From assembly GCF_003993775.1 (NCBI RefSeq), contig NZ_RJRZ01000012.1, positions 40,738 through 104,737 on the forward strand: 64,000 nucleotides of DNA. The letters are read 5' to 3'. This DNA comes from Frigidibacter oleivorans. GTDB taxonomy: Bacteria; Pseudomonadota; Alphaproteobacteria; Rhodobacterales; Rhodobacteraceae. The translations under genes were made by a program, and so were the position numbers. Below are positions 1 through 7,837 of this stretch, piece after piece (position 1 is the first letter of the stretch; each line of letters opens with the position of its first letter). The notes below the pieces were generated by a model. It saw only the letters and a list, made by a program, of their open reading frames with translations. It did no database searches and had not been told where the DNA came from.

Positions 1-1
1 C

Positions 2-946
2 GGGCCGGTGACGGTCTCGATCGACACCCGGCACGGGCTGCTCGCCGTCAGCTTCGAGCGGCGGCGCGTCTCGCCCTCGAACCCGCATCAGCTGGTGGTG
101 GTGACGGCGGTGACGAGCCTGCTGATGACCTTCATCGCCTTCCTGTTCCTGCGCAACCAGCTGCGCCCGGTACGGCGGCTGGCGCTGGCGGCCGAGGCCT
201 TCGGGCGGGGCAGGGTGGTGCCCTACCGGCCCTCGGGCTCGACCGAGGTGCGGGCGGCGGGGCATGCCTTCCTCGACATGCGGGCGCGGATCGAACGGCA
301 GATCGAACAGCGCACGCTGATGCTGTCGGGGGTCAGCCATGACCTGCGCACGCCGCTGACCCGGCTGAAGCTGGAACTGGCGATGCTGCCGGAGGAGGAG
401 AGCGCGGCCGCCATGTCCCGCGACGTGGCCGAGATGGAGGCGCTGGTCGACGCCTTCCTCGCCTTCGCGCGGGGCGACGCGCTGGATGGCGAGCCGGAAC
501 CGGCCGATCCCGTGGCGCTGGTGGCCGATCTGGTGGAACGCTGGTCGCGGGGGGGGCAGCCGGTGGCCGTGGGGCCGGTCTCGGCGGGGGCCGAGGCCGA
601 GGCGACGGTGCCGCTGCGGCGGCAGGCGATCCTGCGGGCGCTGGAAAATCTGGTGGGCAATGCGGTGCGCTATGGCGGCCGCGCCGAGGTCGGCGTGACG
701 CTCAGCCCGCGGGCGGTGGTGTTTTCGGTCGAGGATGACGGGCCGGGGATTCCCCGCGCGCGGCGGGACGAGGCGCTGCGGCCCTTCTCGCGGCTCGATA
801 CCGCGCGCAACCAGAATGCCGGCAGCGGCGTCGGGCTGGGCCTTGCCATCGCCACCGACATCGCGCGCAGCCACGGCGGGACATTGCGCCTTGGCGACAG
901 CGAGCGGTTGGGCGGGCTGAAGGCCGAGATCGTGCTGCCGCGCTAG
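2..946 (+). CDS. Sensor histidine kinase, EnvZ-like, 5' end cut by window
   Basis: The reading frame is open at the left edge, so the N-terminus and the periplasmic sensor part are missing. Visible in order (numbering from the in-frame GTG at 8): a membrane segment at about residues 27-49, a HAMP linker to about 100, the H-box SHDLRTPLTRL with the phospho-acceptor His near 111, then the ATPase domain with N-box ENLVGNAVRYGG, G1 box EDDGPGIP and G2 box GSGVGLGLAI. These are the hallmarks of a membrane-bound HisKA/HATPase two-component kinase of the EnvZ/OmpR class. The response regulator would lie outside the window. The stimulus cannot be read from what is visible. It ends 29 bases before a convergent small gene. 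Confidence 0.9.
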   Translation, partial: GPVTVSIDTRHGLLAVSFERRRVSPSNPHQLVVVTAVTSLLMTFIAFLFLRNQLRPVRRLALAAEAFGRGRVVPYRPSGSTEVRAAGHAFLDMRARIERQIEQRTLMLSGVSHDLRTPLTRLKLELAMLPEEESAAAMSRDVAEMEALVDAFLAFARGDALDGEPEPADPVALVADLVERWSRGGQPVAVGPVSAGAEAEATVPLRRQAILRALENLVGNAVRYGGRAEVGVTLSPRAVVFSVEDDGPGIPRARRDEALRPFSRLDTARNQNAGSGVGLGLAIATDIARSHGGTLRLGDSERLGGLKAEIVLPR

Positions 947-974
947 GGCGCGCCGACCCGGATCGGATCGCGGG

Positions 975-1205
975 TCAGATGGCGAGGGACAGCAGCGCGG
1001 TCCAGACCAGCAGCGCGGGCAGCGCCATGATCACCAGCCACGACCCCGCCGGCAGCGGCTGCATCGGCGCCGGGCCGCGCGAGCCCGCGTCCCGCCGGTC
1101 GAAGGCCTGCGGCCGCCGGGCCGGGCCGAACGAGACGCGGGAGGCGCCTTGGGTCAGCGGCCGGTCCATGGCCCGTGCGACCGGAGTCTTGGCTCTTGAA
1201 ATCAT
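975..1205 (-). CDS. Small single-pass membrane protein, unknown
   Basis: A 76-residue protein with a basic, proline-rich N-terminal half and one hydrophobic segment at about residues 55-75, directly at the C-terminus (tail-anchor-like layout). The start is supported by a strong ribosome binding site, GAGGGAGGAACTGCA immediately before the ATG. I recognise no family. The N-terminal part would be cytoplasmic if the positive-inside rule applies, but that is inference. It is convergent with the kinase gene and divergent from mnmH. Confidence 0.6.
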   Translation of the reverse strand: MISRAKTPVARAMDRPLTQGASRVSFGPARRPQAFDRRDAGSRGPAPMQPLPAGSWLVIMALPALLVWTALLSLAI

Positions 1206-1412
1206 TGCAGTTCCTCCCTCGTGCTGAACGTTCGTCAGCGGCGCCGGTTCCGCTCCGGCCGCCTTTCTGCCGCCAGTTTTCCCCGCGCCCGCGGTGCGGG
1301 CATGGCGCGATCGGGCCGAAGCGGTGGCATTCGCCGGGTATTCTCGCGACCGCCGTGCCCGGACCGGGGCCGTCCCGCTTTCCCGATCCGGCGCTTTGCT
1401 CTAAGCGGGGGC

Positions 1413-2555
1413 ATGGCCCTGACGCTCTCCTCCATCGCCGATCTGGCGCGGCTCGATGTCGACGAGATCATCGACGTGCGCTCGCCCTCGGAATATGCCG
1501 ACGACCATGTGCCGGGGGCGATCAGCCTGCCGGTGCTGGACGATGCCGAACGGGCGCGCGTCGGCACGATCTACAAGCAGGTCTCGCCCTTCACCGCGCG
1601 CAAGCTGGGCGCGGCGCTGGTGGCGCGCAATGCGGCAGCGCATCTGGAAGGCCCGCTGGCCGACCGGCCCGGCGGCTGGCGACCGCTGGTCTATTGCTGG
1701 CGCGGCGGGCAGCGGTCCGGGTCCTTTGCGACGATCCTCGCGCAGATCGGCTGGCGGGTCGAAACCCTGCAGGGCGGCTATAAAAGCTGGCGCGGCCTGG
1801 TGGTCGAGGCGGTGCACCAGCGGCCGGTGCCCGCGCCGGTGGTGCTGCTGGACGGCAATACCGGTTCGGCCAAGACCGAACTCCTGGCGCTCTTGGCGGC
1901 GCGCGGGGTGCAGGTGATCGACCTCGAGGGGATGGCGCGGCATCGCGGCTCGCTGTTCGGGGCGACCGGGCCGCAGCCGGGCCAACGCGCGTTCGAGGGG
2001 CAGCTGGCGCTGGCGCTGGCGCGGCTCGACCCGGCGCGGCCGGTGGTGATCGAGGCGGAAAGCTCCACCATCGGCAGTTGCCGCCTGCCGCCGCCGCTGT
2101 GGAAGGCGATGTGTGCGGCGCCCCGGATCGCGCTGGCGGCGCCCGCCGCGGAACGCGCGCGCTACCTCACCCGCGCCTATGCCGACCTGTGCGAGGGTGG
2201 CCAGGGGGACGCGGCCCCGGGGGGCGGGCGGCTTGCCGCGACGCTCGACCGGTTGCGCCCCTATCACGCGGCGGACCTGATCCGCGCCTGGCAGGCGATG
2301 GCGGCGGCGGGGCAGTTCACCGCGCTGGCGCAGGCGCTGATGGAGCGGCACTACGACCCGCGCTATGCCCGGCATCGCGGACGGCTGGCGGTGCCGGTGC
2401 TGGACTGTCCGGCGCCCAGCCTTGCCGAAGCGGCGCTGCCCGATCTGGCGGACCGGGTCGCGGCGCTGGTCGGACCGGCGGCCGGACAGGCCCGTGCCGC
2501 CGCGGCATTATCCGCAGGCGCGTCCGGGGGCCGTCAGGACAGCCGGCTGGGGTAG
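1413..2555 (+). CDS. mnmH: tRNA 2-selenouridine synthase MnmH
   Basis: MnmH (SelU/YbbB) replaces the sulfur of 2-thiouridine at wobble position 34 of certain tRNAs with selenium from selenophosphate, through a geranylated intermediate. The 380-residue protein has an N-terminal rhodanese domain with DVRSPSEY at 21-28 and the catalytic loop YCWRGGQRSGS (Cys95), then a P-loop domain with GNTGSAKT at 148-155. The ATG at 1413 begins exactly where family members begin (MALTLSSIADL); the open frame extends upstream to 1221, but that part is unlike the family. Its selenium donor gene selD is not in this window. The last 22 bases overlap the 3' end of the convergent DUF6283-like gene. Confidence 0.93.
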   Translation: MALTLSSIADLARLDVDEIIDVRSPSEYADDHVPGAISLPVLDDAERARVGTIYKQVSPFTARKLGAALVARNAAAHLEGPLADRPGGWRPLVYCWRGGQRSGSFATILAQIGWRVETLQGGYKSWRGLVVEAVHQRPVPAPVVLLDGNTGSAKTELLALLAARGVQVIDLEGMARHRGSLFGATGPQPGQRAFEGQLALALARLDPARPVVIEAESSTIGSCRLPPPLWKAMCAAPRIALAAPAAERARYLTRAYADLCEGGQGDAAPGGGRLAATLDRLRPYHAADLIRAWQAMAAAGQFTALAQALMERHYDPRYARHRGRLAVPVLDCPAPSLAEAALPDLADRVAALVGPAAGQARAAAALSAGASGGRQDSRLG

Positions 2556-2917
2556 AGCGTGCCGGCCATCCGGCGGGGGGCCTGCTTGTCCTCGGCATCG
2601 AGGCCCGACAGGCCGTGATCCGCGGCATCGTGGCCCGAGGCGAAGACCTCGACATCGGGCGCATAGTCCCAGACGGAGGGGTCGACCCGGTCGGCATGCA
2701 GTTGCAGCGCCAGCAGCTGCCGCCGGTCATGGCTCATCAGCCAGCCGCCGCAGAGGCAGCCCTTGCGTTCGTCGCACATCAGCACCTCTTCCGGCTGGAA
2801 CGGCGTCGGCAGGTCATAGGCCGCGAGGGTTTCATAGCGGTCCTCGGCCTTCGCCCCCGCAGGCGCATCGGTCCGGTAGGGGCAGGCGCGGCAGGGCGCC
2901 GGAGGCGGCTTCAGCAT
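2534..2917 (-). CDS. Cysteine-rich protein, DUF6283-like
   Basis: A 127-residue protein with an N-terminal PCRACPYR (Cys9, Cys12) and a second cluster CDERKGCLCGGW (Cys48, Cys54, Cys56). This CxxCPxR...C...CxGW layout resembles the DUF6283 family of small, presumably metal-binding proteins; the assignment is from memory of the motif and the function is unknown. The ATG at 2917 has an AGGGA-type ribosome binding site about nine bases upstream. It overlaps the 3' end of mnmH by 22 bases and lies downstream of tRNA-Ile2 on the same strand. The cysteines could bind zinc or an iron-sulfur cluster; nothing visible decides between them. Confidence 0.6.
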   Translation of the reverse strand: MLKPPPAPCRACPYRTDAPAGAKAEDRYETLAAYDLPTPFQPEEVLMCDERKGCLCGGWLMSHDRRQLLALQLHADRVDPSVWDYAPDVEVFASGHDAADHGLSGLDAEDKQAPRRMAGTLYPSRLS

Positions 2918-3080
2918 TTTTCGTCATCCCTGAACTGCGACATCTCGGTGACACGGGTGTCGACAGTCCTATCGCGCCTGTCTTGGACCTTTCTAGGGCG
3001 ATGAAATGGCGATCGGGCGTCGAAGAGCGCAGACCGGGTCCCGGCAGGTCGGGCGGCGCAGCACCGGGAAGAAGGAGGCC

Positions 3081-3156
3081 TGGTAGGCCCGGAGGGACTC
3101 GAACCCCCAACCAAGGCGTTATGAGCGCCCTGCTCTGACCATTGAGCTACAGGCCC
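3081..3156 (-). tRNA. tRNA-Ile2 (CAT anticodon, lysidine type)
   Basis: A 76-base cloverleaf on the minus strand with an encoded CCA end. It has a 7-bp acceptor stem (with G1.U72 and U6.G67 wobbles), AGCTCAATGGTCAGAGCAG D-arm, anticodon loop CTCATAA and T-loop GTTCGAGTC. The CAT anticodon could be elongator Met or Ile2. The GAGCAG...CTCATAA...CTTGGT context matches the tRNA-Ile2 type, whose C34 is converted to lysidine by TilS so that it reads ATA. I favour Ile2; elongator Met is the alternative. Confidence 0.85.
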
Positions 3157-3166
3157 GGCGGCCCTA

Positions 3167-3194
3167 TCCATAGCCGACGGGGCGGGGCGGTCAA
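3167..3194 (-). promoter_or_regulatory. Probable sigma-70 promoter of tRNA-Ile2
   Basis: On the minus strand, TTGACC (3194-3189) is followed after 16 bases by TATGGA (3172-3167), ending 11 bases before the first base of the tRNA. Position and spacing fit a housekeeping promoter driving the tRNA. Confidence 0.55.
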
Positions 3195-3283
3195 CAGGAA
3201 GCGGGGGGGGCCGCGGCGCGGCGATGCGTCCGGGGCACGTTTCGCCGCTTGGCGAGGGGCGCGGTGTGGGCCCGGACGACGAA

Positions 3284-3305
3284 GGCCCGCGCCGAAGCGC
3301 GGGCC
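3284..3305 (-). terminator. Intrinsic-type hairpin with TTCG tetraloop
   Basis: A perfect 9-bp stem (3284-3292 with 3297-3305) closes a TTCG tetraloop when read on the minus strand, 43 bases after the stop of the upstream secreted-protein gene. The following tract TTCGTCGTCC is only weakly T-rich. Confidence 0.7.
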
Positions 3306-3347
3306 CGGTCAGCCGGTGCAGCGGGGCGAAGCGCCCCGCCGGCTGGA

Positions 3348-3866
3348 TTACTGCTGCACGTCGTCGGTGTCGTCCATCTGCAGTTCGGTGGCCACGGCTT
3401 CGCCCTTGGCTTCCGCCGAATCCTCGAAGCGTTTGGTCGCGTCGCTGAATTCCAGCGCGGTCACCGGCGCGGTGGCCTTGGCCATCAGCTCGGGCTGGTC
3501 CACGGCGATCACGAGGTTGTTCTCGCCGACCTGGGCCACGCCGGTCGCATCGACCTGCACCTGGTTGCCGTTGTCCATCGCGAAGATGATGTAGTCGAGC
3601 CCGCGCTCGGCGTTGAAGGCGGCGGTCACGACCGACCCGACGACCGCGCCGTCCGAGGAATAGACTTCCCAGCCGGCCAGCGGGCCGGCGCCACCGGTCG
3701 AGGGGGTGACGATCTCGTGGGTTTCGCCGCTGATCGTGGTGATGGTCACCGGCAGTTCGTTCTTCGTCAGTTCGCCGCCGCCGGTGGCTTCCTGCGCGAT
3801 GGCAGCGCCACCCAGACCGAGGGCCAGGACCGAAGCGAAGAGAGCGGTTTTGTCGAAGCGTTTCAT
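3348..3866 (-). CDS. Exported PRC-barrel-like protein
   Basis: A 172-residue exported protein. Residues 1-24 form a Sec signal peptide ending in AIAQ. A central stretch, [15 protein letters not shown] followed by alternating beta-strand sequence, resembles a PRC-barrel domain, and the C-terminus is acidic (DDTDDVQQ). The ATG at 3866 is chosen over the ATG two codons upstream because AAAGGA lies nine bases before it but only three before the other. PRC-barrel proteins in this family group are often envelope or stress associated; no specific role is visible. The gene stands alone, with a hairpin terminator downstream and purM divergent. Confidence 0.7.
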   Translation of the reverse strand: MKRFDKTALFASVLALGLGGAAIAQEATGGGELTKNELPVTITTISGETHEIVTPSTGGAGPLAGWEVYSSDGAVVGSVVTAAFNAERGLDYIIFAMDNGNQVQVDATGVAQVGENNLVIAVDQPELMAKATAPVTALEFSDATKRFEDSAEAKGEAVATELQMDDTDDVQQ

Positions 3867-4096
3867 GTGCATCGTCCTTTCGGATCATGTGTCTCAGATG
3901 GGCAGACAACGCAGGTCTGAAGCCTTGGTTCCGCAAAGTCGCGGCCGGATTCGCGCACGACCGGATCGTGCACGATGCAGCCCCGGCGCGGCGGCGAAAC
4001 CCGGCCCGCGAAAAAAGCGCCCGCGAGACCCTGCCCGCGTTGCCCGCGCGGCCGCGTTGCGCTATCGGGCGGCAGACAGCGAGAGGATGGGCACGG

Positions 4097-5158
4097 ATGA
4101 CCGAGGGCGCGACGGGTGCGGGCAAGAACGGGCTGACCTATGCGGCGGCCGGCGTGGACATCGACGCGGGCAACGCGTTGGTCGAGCGGATCAAGCCGGC
4201 GGCGAAGCGGACGGACCGGCCCGGCACGGCGGGCGGGCTCGGCGGCTTCGGCGCGCTCTTCGACCTGAAGGCGGCGGGCTATGCGGACCCGATCCTCGTC
4301 GCCGCGACCGACGGGGTGGGCACCAAGCTGCGCATCGCCATCGACACCGGCCATGTCGACACGATCGGCATCGACCTTGTCGCCATGTGCGTCAACGACC
4401 TCGTCTGCCAGGGGGCGGAGCCGCTGCTGTTCCTCGACTATTTCGCGACCGGCAAGCTCGATGTCGATCAGGCGGCGCGGATCATCGAGGGCATCGCCGA
4501 GGGCTGCGCCCGGTCGGGCTGCGCGCTGGTGGGCGGCGAGACGGCGGAAATGCCCGGCATGTATCACGGCGGCGATTTCGACCTCGCGGGGTTTGCCGTG
4601 GGCGCGATGGAACGGGGCACCGCGCTGCCCGCCGGCGTGGCCGAGGGCGACCTGCTCCTAGGGCTGGCCTCGGACGGGGTGCATTCCAACGGCTATTCGC
4701 TGGTGCGCAAGGTGGTGGATGTGGCGGGCCTCGGCTGGGCCTCGCCCGCGCCCTTCGCCGATGCGCCCTTGGGCGAGGCGCTGCTGGCGCCCACCCGGCT
4801 GTATGTCCGCCAGGCGCTGGCGGCGATCCGGGCGGGGGGCGTGCATGCGCTGGCCCATATCACCGGCGGCGGTCTGACGGAAAACCTGCCCCGCGTCCTG
4901 CCCGAGGGTCTGGGGGCCGAGATCGACCTTGCCGCCTGGCAGCTGCCGCCGGTCTTCCGCTGGCTCGCCACCACCGCCGGCATGGATCAGCCGGAACTGC
5001 TGAAGACCTTCAACTGCGGCATCGGCATGATCCTTGTCGTCGCGCCCGACCGCGCCGGGGCGCTGACGGCGCTGCTGGAAGAGGCGGGCGAGACGGTGAC
5101 GCGGCTTGGCCATGTGCGGGCGGGGCAGGGGGTCAGCTACCGGAACGCGCTTCTGTGA
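4097..5158 (+). CDS. purM: Phosphoribosylformylglycinamidine cyclo-ligase
   Basis: PurM (AIR synthetase) closes the imidazole ring of purines by ATP-dependent cyclisation of FGAM to AIR in the cytoplasm. The 353-residue protein is the usual length and begins with the family's N-terminus, [14 protein letters not shown]. It continues with the glycine-rich [14 protein letters not shown] and the nucleotide-binding core [30 protein letters not shown] and [11 protein letters not shown]. The ATG at 4097 follows GAGAGGA with a nine-base spacer. Its stop overlaps the purN start by four bases (GTGA), so the two are translationally coupled. The fold is shared with SelD, but SelD's cysteine/selenocysteine loop is absent. 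Confidence 0.96.
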   Translation: MTEGATGAGKNGLTYAAAGVDIDAGNALVERIKPAAKRTDRPGTAGGLGGFGALFDLKAAGYADPILVAATDGVGTKLRIAIDTGHVDTIGIDLVAMCVNDLVCQGAEPLLFLDYFATGKLDVDQAARIIEGIAEGCARSGCALVGGETAEMPGMYHGGDFDLAGFAVGAMERGTALPAGVAEGDLLLGLASDGVHSNGYSLVRKVVDVAGLGWASPAPFADAPLGEALLAPTRLYVRQALAAIRAGGVHALAHITGGGLTENLPRVLPEGLGAEIDLAAWQLPPVFRWLATTAGMDQPELLKTFNCGIGMILVVAPDRAGALTALLEEAGETVTRLGHVRAGQGVSYRNALL

Positions 5159-5760
5159 AACGCGTCGCCATCCTGATCTCGGGCGGCGGGTCGAACATGA
5201 TCCGTCTGGTCGAGAGCATGACCCAAGGTCCCGAGGCGGAAGGCCATCCGGCGGGGCCGGTGCTGGTGGCCTCGAACGATCCCGCGGCGCCGGGGCTGGC
5301 CCGGGCGGCGGCGATGGGTGTGCCGGTGGCAGCGGTGGATCACCGGCCCTTCGGCCGCGACCGCGCGGCGTTCGAGGCGGAATTGCTGAAGCCGATCCTC
5401 GCCGCCCGGCCCGACATCCTGTGCCTCGCCGGGTTCATGCGGGTGCTGACCCCGGGCTTCGTGCAGCGGTTCGAGGGGCGGATGCTGAACATCCATCCCT
5501 CGCTGCTGCCGAAATATCCCGGGCTTCACACCCATGCCCGCGCGCTGGAGGCGGGCGATGCCGAAGCCGGCTGCACGGTGCATGAGGTGACGGCGGCGCT
5601 GGATGACGGGCCGCTGCTCGGCCAGGCGCGGGTGCCGGTGGAACCGGGCGATACGGCCGCGACGCTGGCGGCGCGGGTACTGGCGATGGAACACCGGCTG
5701 TATCCGGCGGTGCTGCGCCGCTATGCGGCGGGCGACCGGCGGCCGGTGCTGCTGTCCTGA
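5155..5760 (+). CDS. purN: Phosphoribosylglycinamide formyltransferase
   Basis: PurN transfers a formyl group from 10-formyltetrahydrofolate to GAR, an earlier step of purine synthesis than PurM. The 201-residue protein shows the phosphate-binding SGGGSNM near the N-terminus, the catalytic Asn/His in [12 protein letters not shown] and the folate-site Asp in DDGPLLGQ. The start is a GTG that overlaps the purM stop; a longer open frame upstream exists, but only this start gives the family N-terminus [13 protein letters not shown]. The purM-purN pairing is a common proteobacterial arrangement. Confidence 0.95.
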   Translation: MKRVAILISGGGSNMIRLVESMTQGPEAEGHPAGPVLVASNDPAAPGLARAAAMGVPVAAVDHRPFGRDRAAFEAELLKPILAARPDILCLAGFMRVLTPGFVQRFEGRMLNIHPSLLPKYPGLHTHARALEAGDAEAGCTVHEVTAALDDGPLLGQARVPVEPGDTAATLAARVLAMEHRLYPAVLRRYAAGDRRPVLLS

Positions 5761-5765
5761 AGGGG

Positions 5766-5822
5766 AAGGGGCGCTGCCCCTCTTGGCCGTGCCGGCCAAT
5801 TCACCCCGGGATATTTTCGTCA
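5766..5822 (+). repeat. REP-like dispersed palindromic element, copy 1
   Basis: Just after purN sits GGGCGCTGCCCC, then a GGCC...GGCC hairpin, then CACCCCGGGATATTTTCG. The same order of blocks recurs, reversed, at 24434-24500. The first block can fold as a hairpin and may help terminate purN transcripts. Confidence 0.55.
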
Positions 5823-5875
5823 GCTGCAGGGGGCGGCCGGCAGCGCCGGTCCCGCCGGCCCGCGACAATCCCCGC

Positions 5876-5904
5876 TTGCCGTCGGCCCGCCCCTCGGGCT
5901 AAAC
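5876..5904 (+). promoter_or_regulatory. Probable sigma-70 promoter of tRNA-Val
   Basis: TTGCCG (5876-5881), a 17-base spacer and CTAAAC (5899-5904) end 11 bases before the tRNA 5' end. Confidence 0.5.
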
Positions 5905-5915
5905 CCCCGCCCGCA

Positions 5916-5991
5916 GGGTGATTAGCTCAGTTGGTAGAGCGCCTCGCTTACACCGAGGATGTCGGGAGTTCGAGCCTCTCATCACCCACCA
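5916..5991 (+). tRNA. tRNA-Val (TAC)
   Basis: A 76-base cloverleaf: acceptor stem GGGTGAT/ATCACCC, D-arm TAGCTCAGTTGGTAGAGC, anticodon loop with TAC, T-loop GTTCGAGCC and an encoded CCA end. TAC reads valine codons. Confidence 0.95.
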
Positions 5992-6084
5992 CGCCCGCAG
6001 GCGCCGGCCGTTCCGACGGGCTGCCGCCGGAGGCGGGTGCCGGCAATGCGGCGTGGTTGCGCGCAACCCCGAGGGAGACGCGGC

Positions 6085-6552
6085 ATGACCCCATCGACCG
6101 ACGATCCGCTTCCCGCCTCGCCCGGCATCTTCCACGCGGTCCGGCTGATTCCGGGCGCCGATCCGCGGCAGGCGTTGCGCGACCTGTTCCGGCGCATCGC
6201 GCAGCAGCAGGACGGGCTGCAGGCGATGGCGGTGGTCACCTGTGTGGGCAGCCTGACCCGCGCCGCGATCCGCCATGCCGACCGCGATGCGGCGACCGTC
6301 CATGAGGGGCGTTTCGAGATCACCTCGCTGACCGGCACCGTCGATCCGGAACACATGCACCTGCATATCGCGCTGGCCGACGGCGAGGGGCGGGCCTTCG
6401 GCGGGCATCTGATGCCGGGATCGGCGGTCTATACCACGGCGGAACTGGTGGTGGTCGCGCTGCCGGGCCTGTCCTTCCGGCGCGCGCCCTGTCCGCTGTC
6501 CGGCTATGACGAGCTGGTGGTGGCGGCGCGGCAGACCCCGCCCGGATCATGA
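6085..6552 (+). CDS. PPC/DUF296 domain protein
   Basis: A 155-residue protein made almost entirely of a PPC (DUF296) domain. The diagnostic stretch is MHLHIALADGEGRAFGGHL followed by AVYTTAELVV near the C-terminal half, where the histidines match the metal site of bacterial single-domain DUF296 proteins. In plants the domain accompanies AT-hook DNA binding, but bacterial stand-alone versions have no settled function. The ATG at 6085 is preceded by GAGGGAG. It lies between tRNA-Val and a convergent cytochrome c peroxidase gene; no operon partner is visible. Confidence 0.8.
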   Translation: MTPSTDDPLPASPGIFHAVRLIPGADPRQALRDLFRRIAQQQDGLQAMAVVTCVGSLTRAAIRHADRDAATVHEGRFEITSLTGTVDPEHMHLHIALADGEGRAFGGHLMPGSAVYTTAELVVVALPGLSFRRAPCPLSGYDELVVAARQTPPGS

Positions 6553-6606
6553 CGACGGGGGCGGCGGCCGCCGCCCCTCGTCCCCCCCGCGCGGCAGGAT
6601 GTGGGT

Positions 6607-7656
6607 CTACTGGACGATCATCGCGCTCGGGCGCGGGGTGGCCCCGGTCTCGGCCGGCAGCACCGGCAGCACGATCTCCGGCATCCGGCCCGTCAGGCTG
6701 TCGAGGAAGGCCACGATCTGCGTGGTCTCTTCGGGGGCCAGCGCCTCGCCCAGCTGGCTTTCCGCCATGATCTCGACCGCGACGGCCAGATCCCAGACCT
6801 TGCCCGAATGGAAATAGGGCGCGGTCACGCCGACATTGCGCAGCGGCGCGGCGCGGAAGACATATTCGTCATCTGCCGTCTCCGTCACCGCGAAGCGGCC
6901 CTTGTCGCCTTCGGGCAGGATATCCGCGCCGGGGCGTTCGATCAGGCCGAAGGGATAATAGCCGTGGCCACCGACGTTCACGCCGGAATGGCAGGCGGAA
7001 CAGCCCTTGTCCATGAACAGCTGCAGCCCGGCCTTCGCCTCGGCGCTCAGCGCCGCGTCATCGCCGTTCAGCCAGGCATCGAAGGGGGCGGGGGTGATCA
7101 GCGTCGCCTCGAAGGCCTCGATCGCCTTGGCCATGTTGTCGAAGCTGGTCGGGTTCGCCTCGCCCGGGAAGGCGGCGGCGAACCATTCGCCATATTGCGG
7201 CATCGAGTTCAGCATCGCCTCGACATTGGGGGGCGTGTTGGCCATCTCGACCCCGGCCTGCACCGGGCCCTTGGCCTGCGCCTTCAGATCCTCGGCCCGG
7301 CCGTCCCAGAACTGCGCCTCGTTCAGCACCGCGTTCAGCGCGGTGGGGGCGTTGCGCGGACCCTTCTGCCAGCCATGGCCGACCGAGGTTTCCATGTTGT
7401 CGTCGCCGCCGGTGGTCAGGTTGTGGCAGGAATAGCAGGAAAACACCCCCGAGGCCGAGATCCGCGGATCGAAGAACAGCGCCTTGCCCAGTTCGATCTT
7501 GGCGGGGGTGGAGGGGTTGTCGGCGATGGCCGGCGTGGTCGAGGGCAGCGGGTGGAAGATTTCCGCCGCCGCCTCGCGCAGCGGGTCGGCCCGCAGCGGA
7601 GCCGCCACCGCGGCGGCAGCGGCCGTGATCATCAACAGGGGAAGCATGCGGGGCAT
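6607..7656 (-). CDS. Di-haem cytochrome c peroxidase, periplasmic
   Basis: Bacterial di-haem peroxidases of the CcpA/MauG superfamily reduce hydrogen peroxide to water in the periplasm with electrons from cytochrome c. The 349-residue precursor has a signal peptide at about 1-23. Two CxxCH haem sites follow: CYSCH (74-78) and CSACH (219-223). Other family blocks are ELGKALFFDPRIS, RNAPTALNAVLN and APLRNVGVTAPYFHSG. The ATG at 7656 has GAAGGAG upstream; the open frame extends further but without a signal peptide. A perfect FnrL box 61 bases upstream suggests low-oxygen control. Assignment to the peroxidase rather than MauG branch rests on length and neighbours only. Confidence 0.9.
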   Translation of the reverse strand: MPRMLPLLMITAAAAAVAAPLRADPLREAAAEIFHPLPSTTPAIADNPSTPAKIELGKALFFDPRISASGVFSCYSCHNLTTGGDDNMETSVGHGWQKGPRNAPTALNAVLNEAQFWDGRAEDLKAQAKGPVQAGVEMANTPPNVEAMLNSMPQYGEWFAAAFPGEANPTSFDNMAKAIEAFEATLITPAPFDAWLNGDDAALSAEAKAGLQLFMDKGCSACHSGVNVGGHGYYPFGLIERPGADILPEGDKGRFAVTETADDEYVFRAAPLRNVGVTAPYFHSGKVWDLAVAVEIMAESQLGEALAPEETTQIVAFLDSLTGRMPEIVLPVLPAETGATPRPSAMIVQ

Positions 7657-7716
7657 CTCTGGCTCCTTCTGGCTCGTCCGCGCATCTTCTTCGATCACGG
7701 CGCCGCGAGCGGAGCC

Positions 7717-7730
7717 TTGATTTGGATCAA
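7717..7730. promoter_or_regulatory. FnrL/Crp-Fnr box TTGATTTGGATCAA
   Basis: TTGAT-N4-ATCAA is a perfect match to the Fnr/FnrL consensus. Its near edge is 61 bases upstream of the peroxidase ATG (minus strand) and 108 bases upstream of the hydrolase ATG at 7838 (plus strand). FnrL activates genes for low-oxygen growth in this family. Confidence 0.8.
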
Positions 7731-7837
7731 TTCTAAACTGGCGAGACAGGGTGACGCAGCCGGGGAACGCCCGTGCCATTCCATCCCCTTATTCCCGCCC
7801 GGATTTCCGGCTAGCCTGCGCACAGACAGGGGGCGGG

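Noticed and set aside
4097..5158. Possible SelD partner for MnmH
   Set aside because: The protein shares the fold but has the PurM motifs, lacks the SelD Cys/Sec loop and is coupled to purN.
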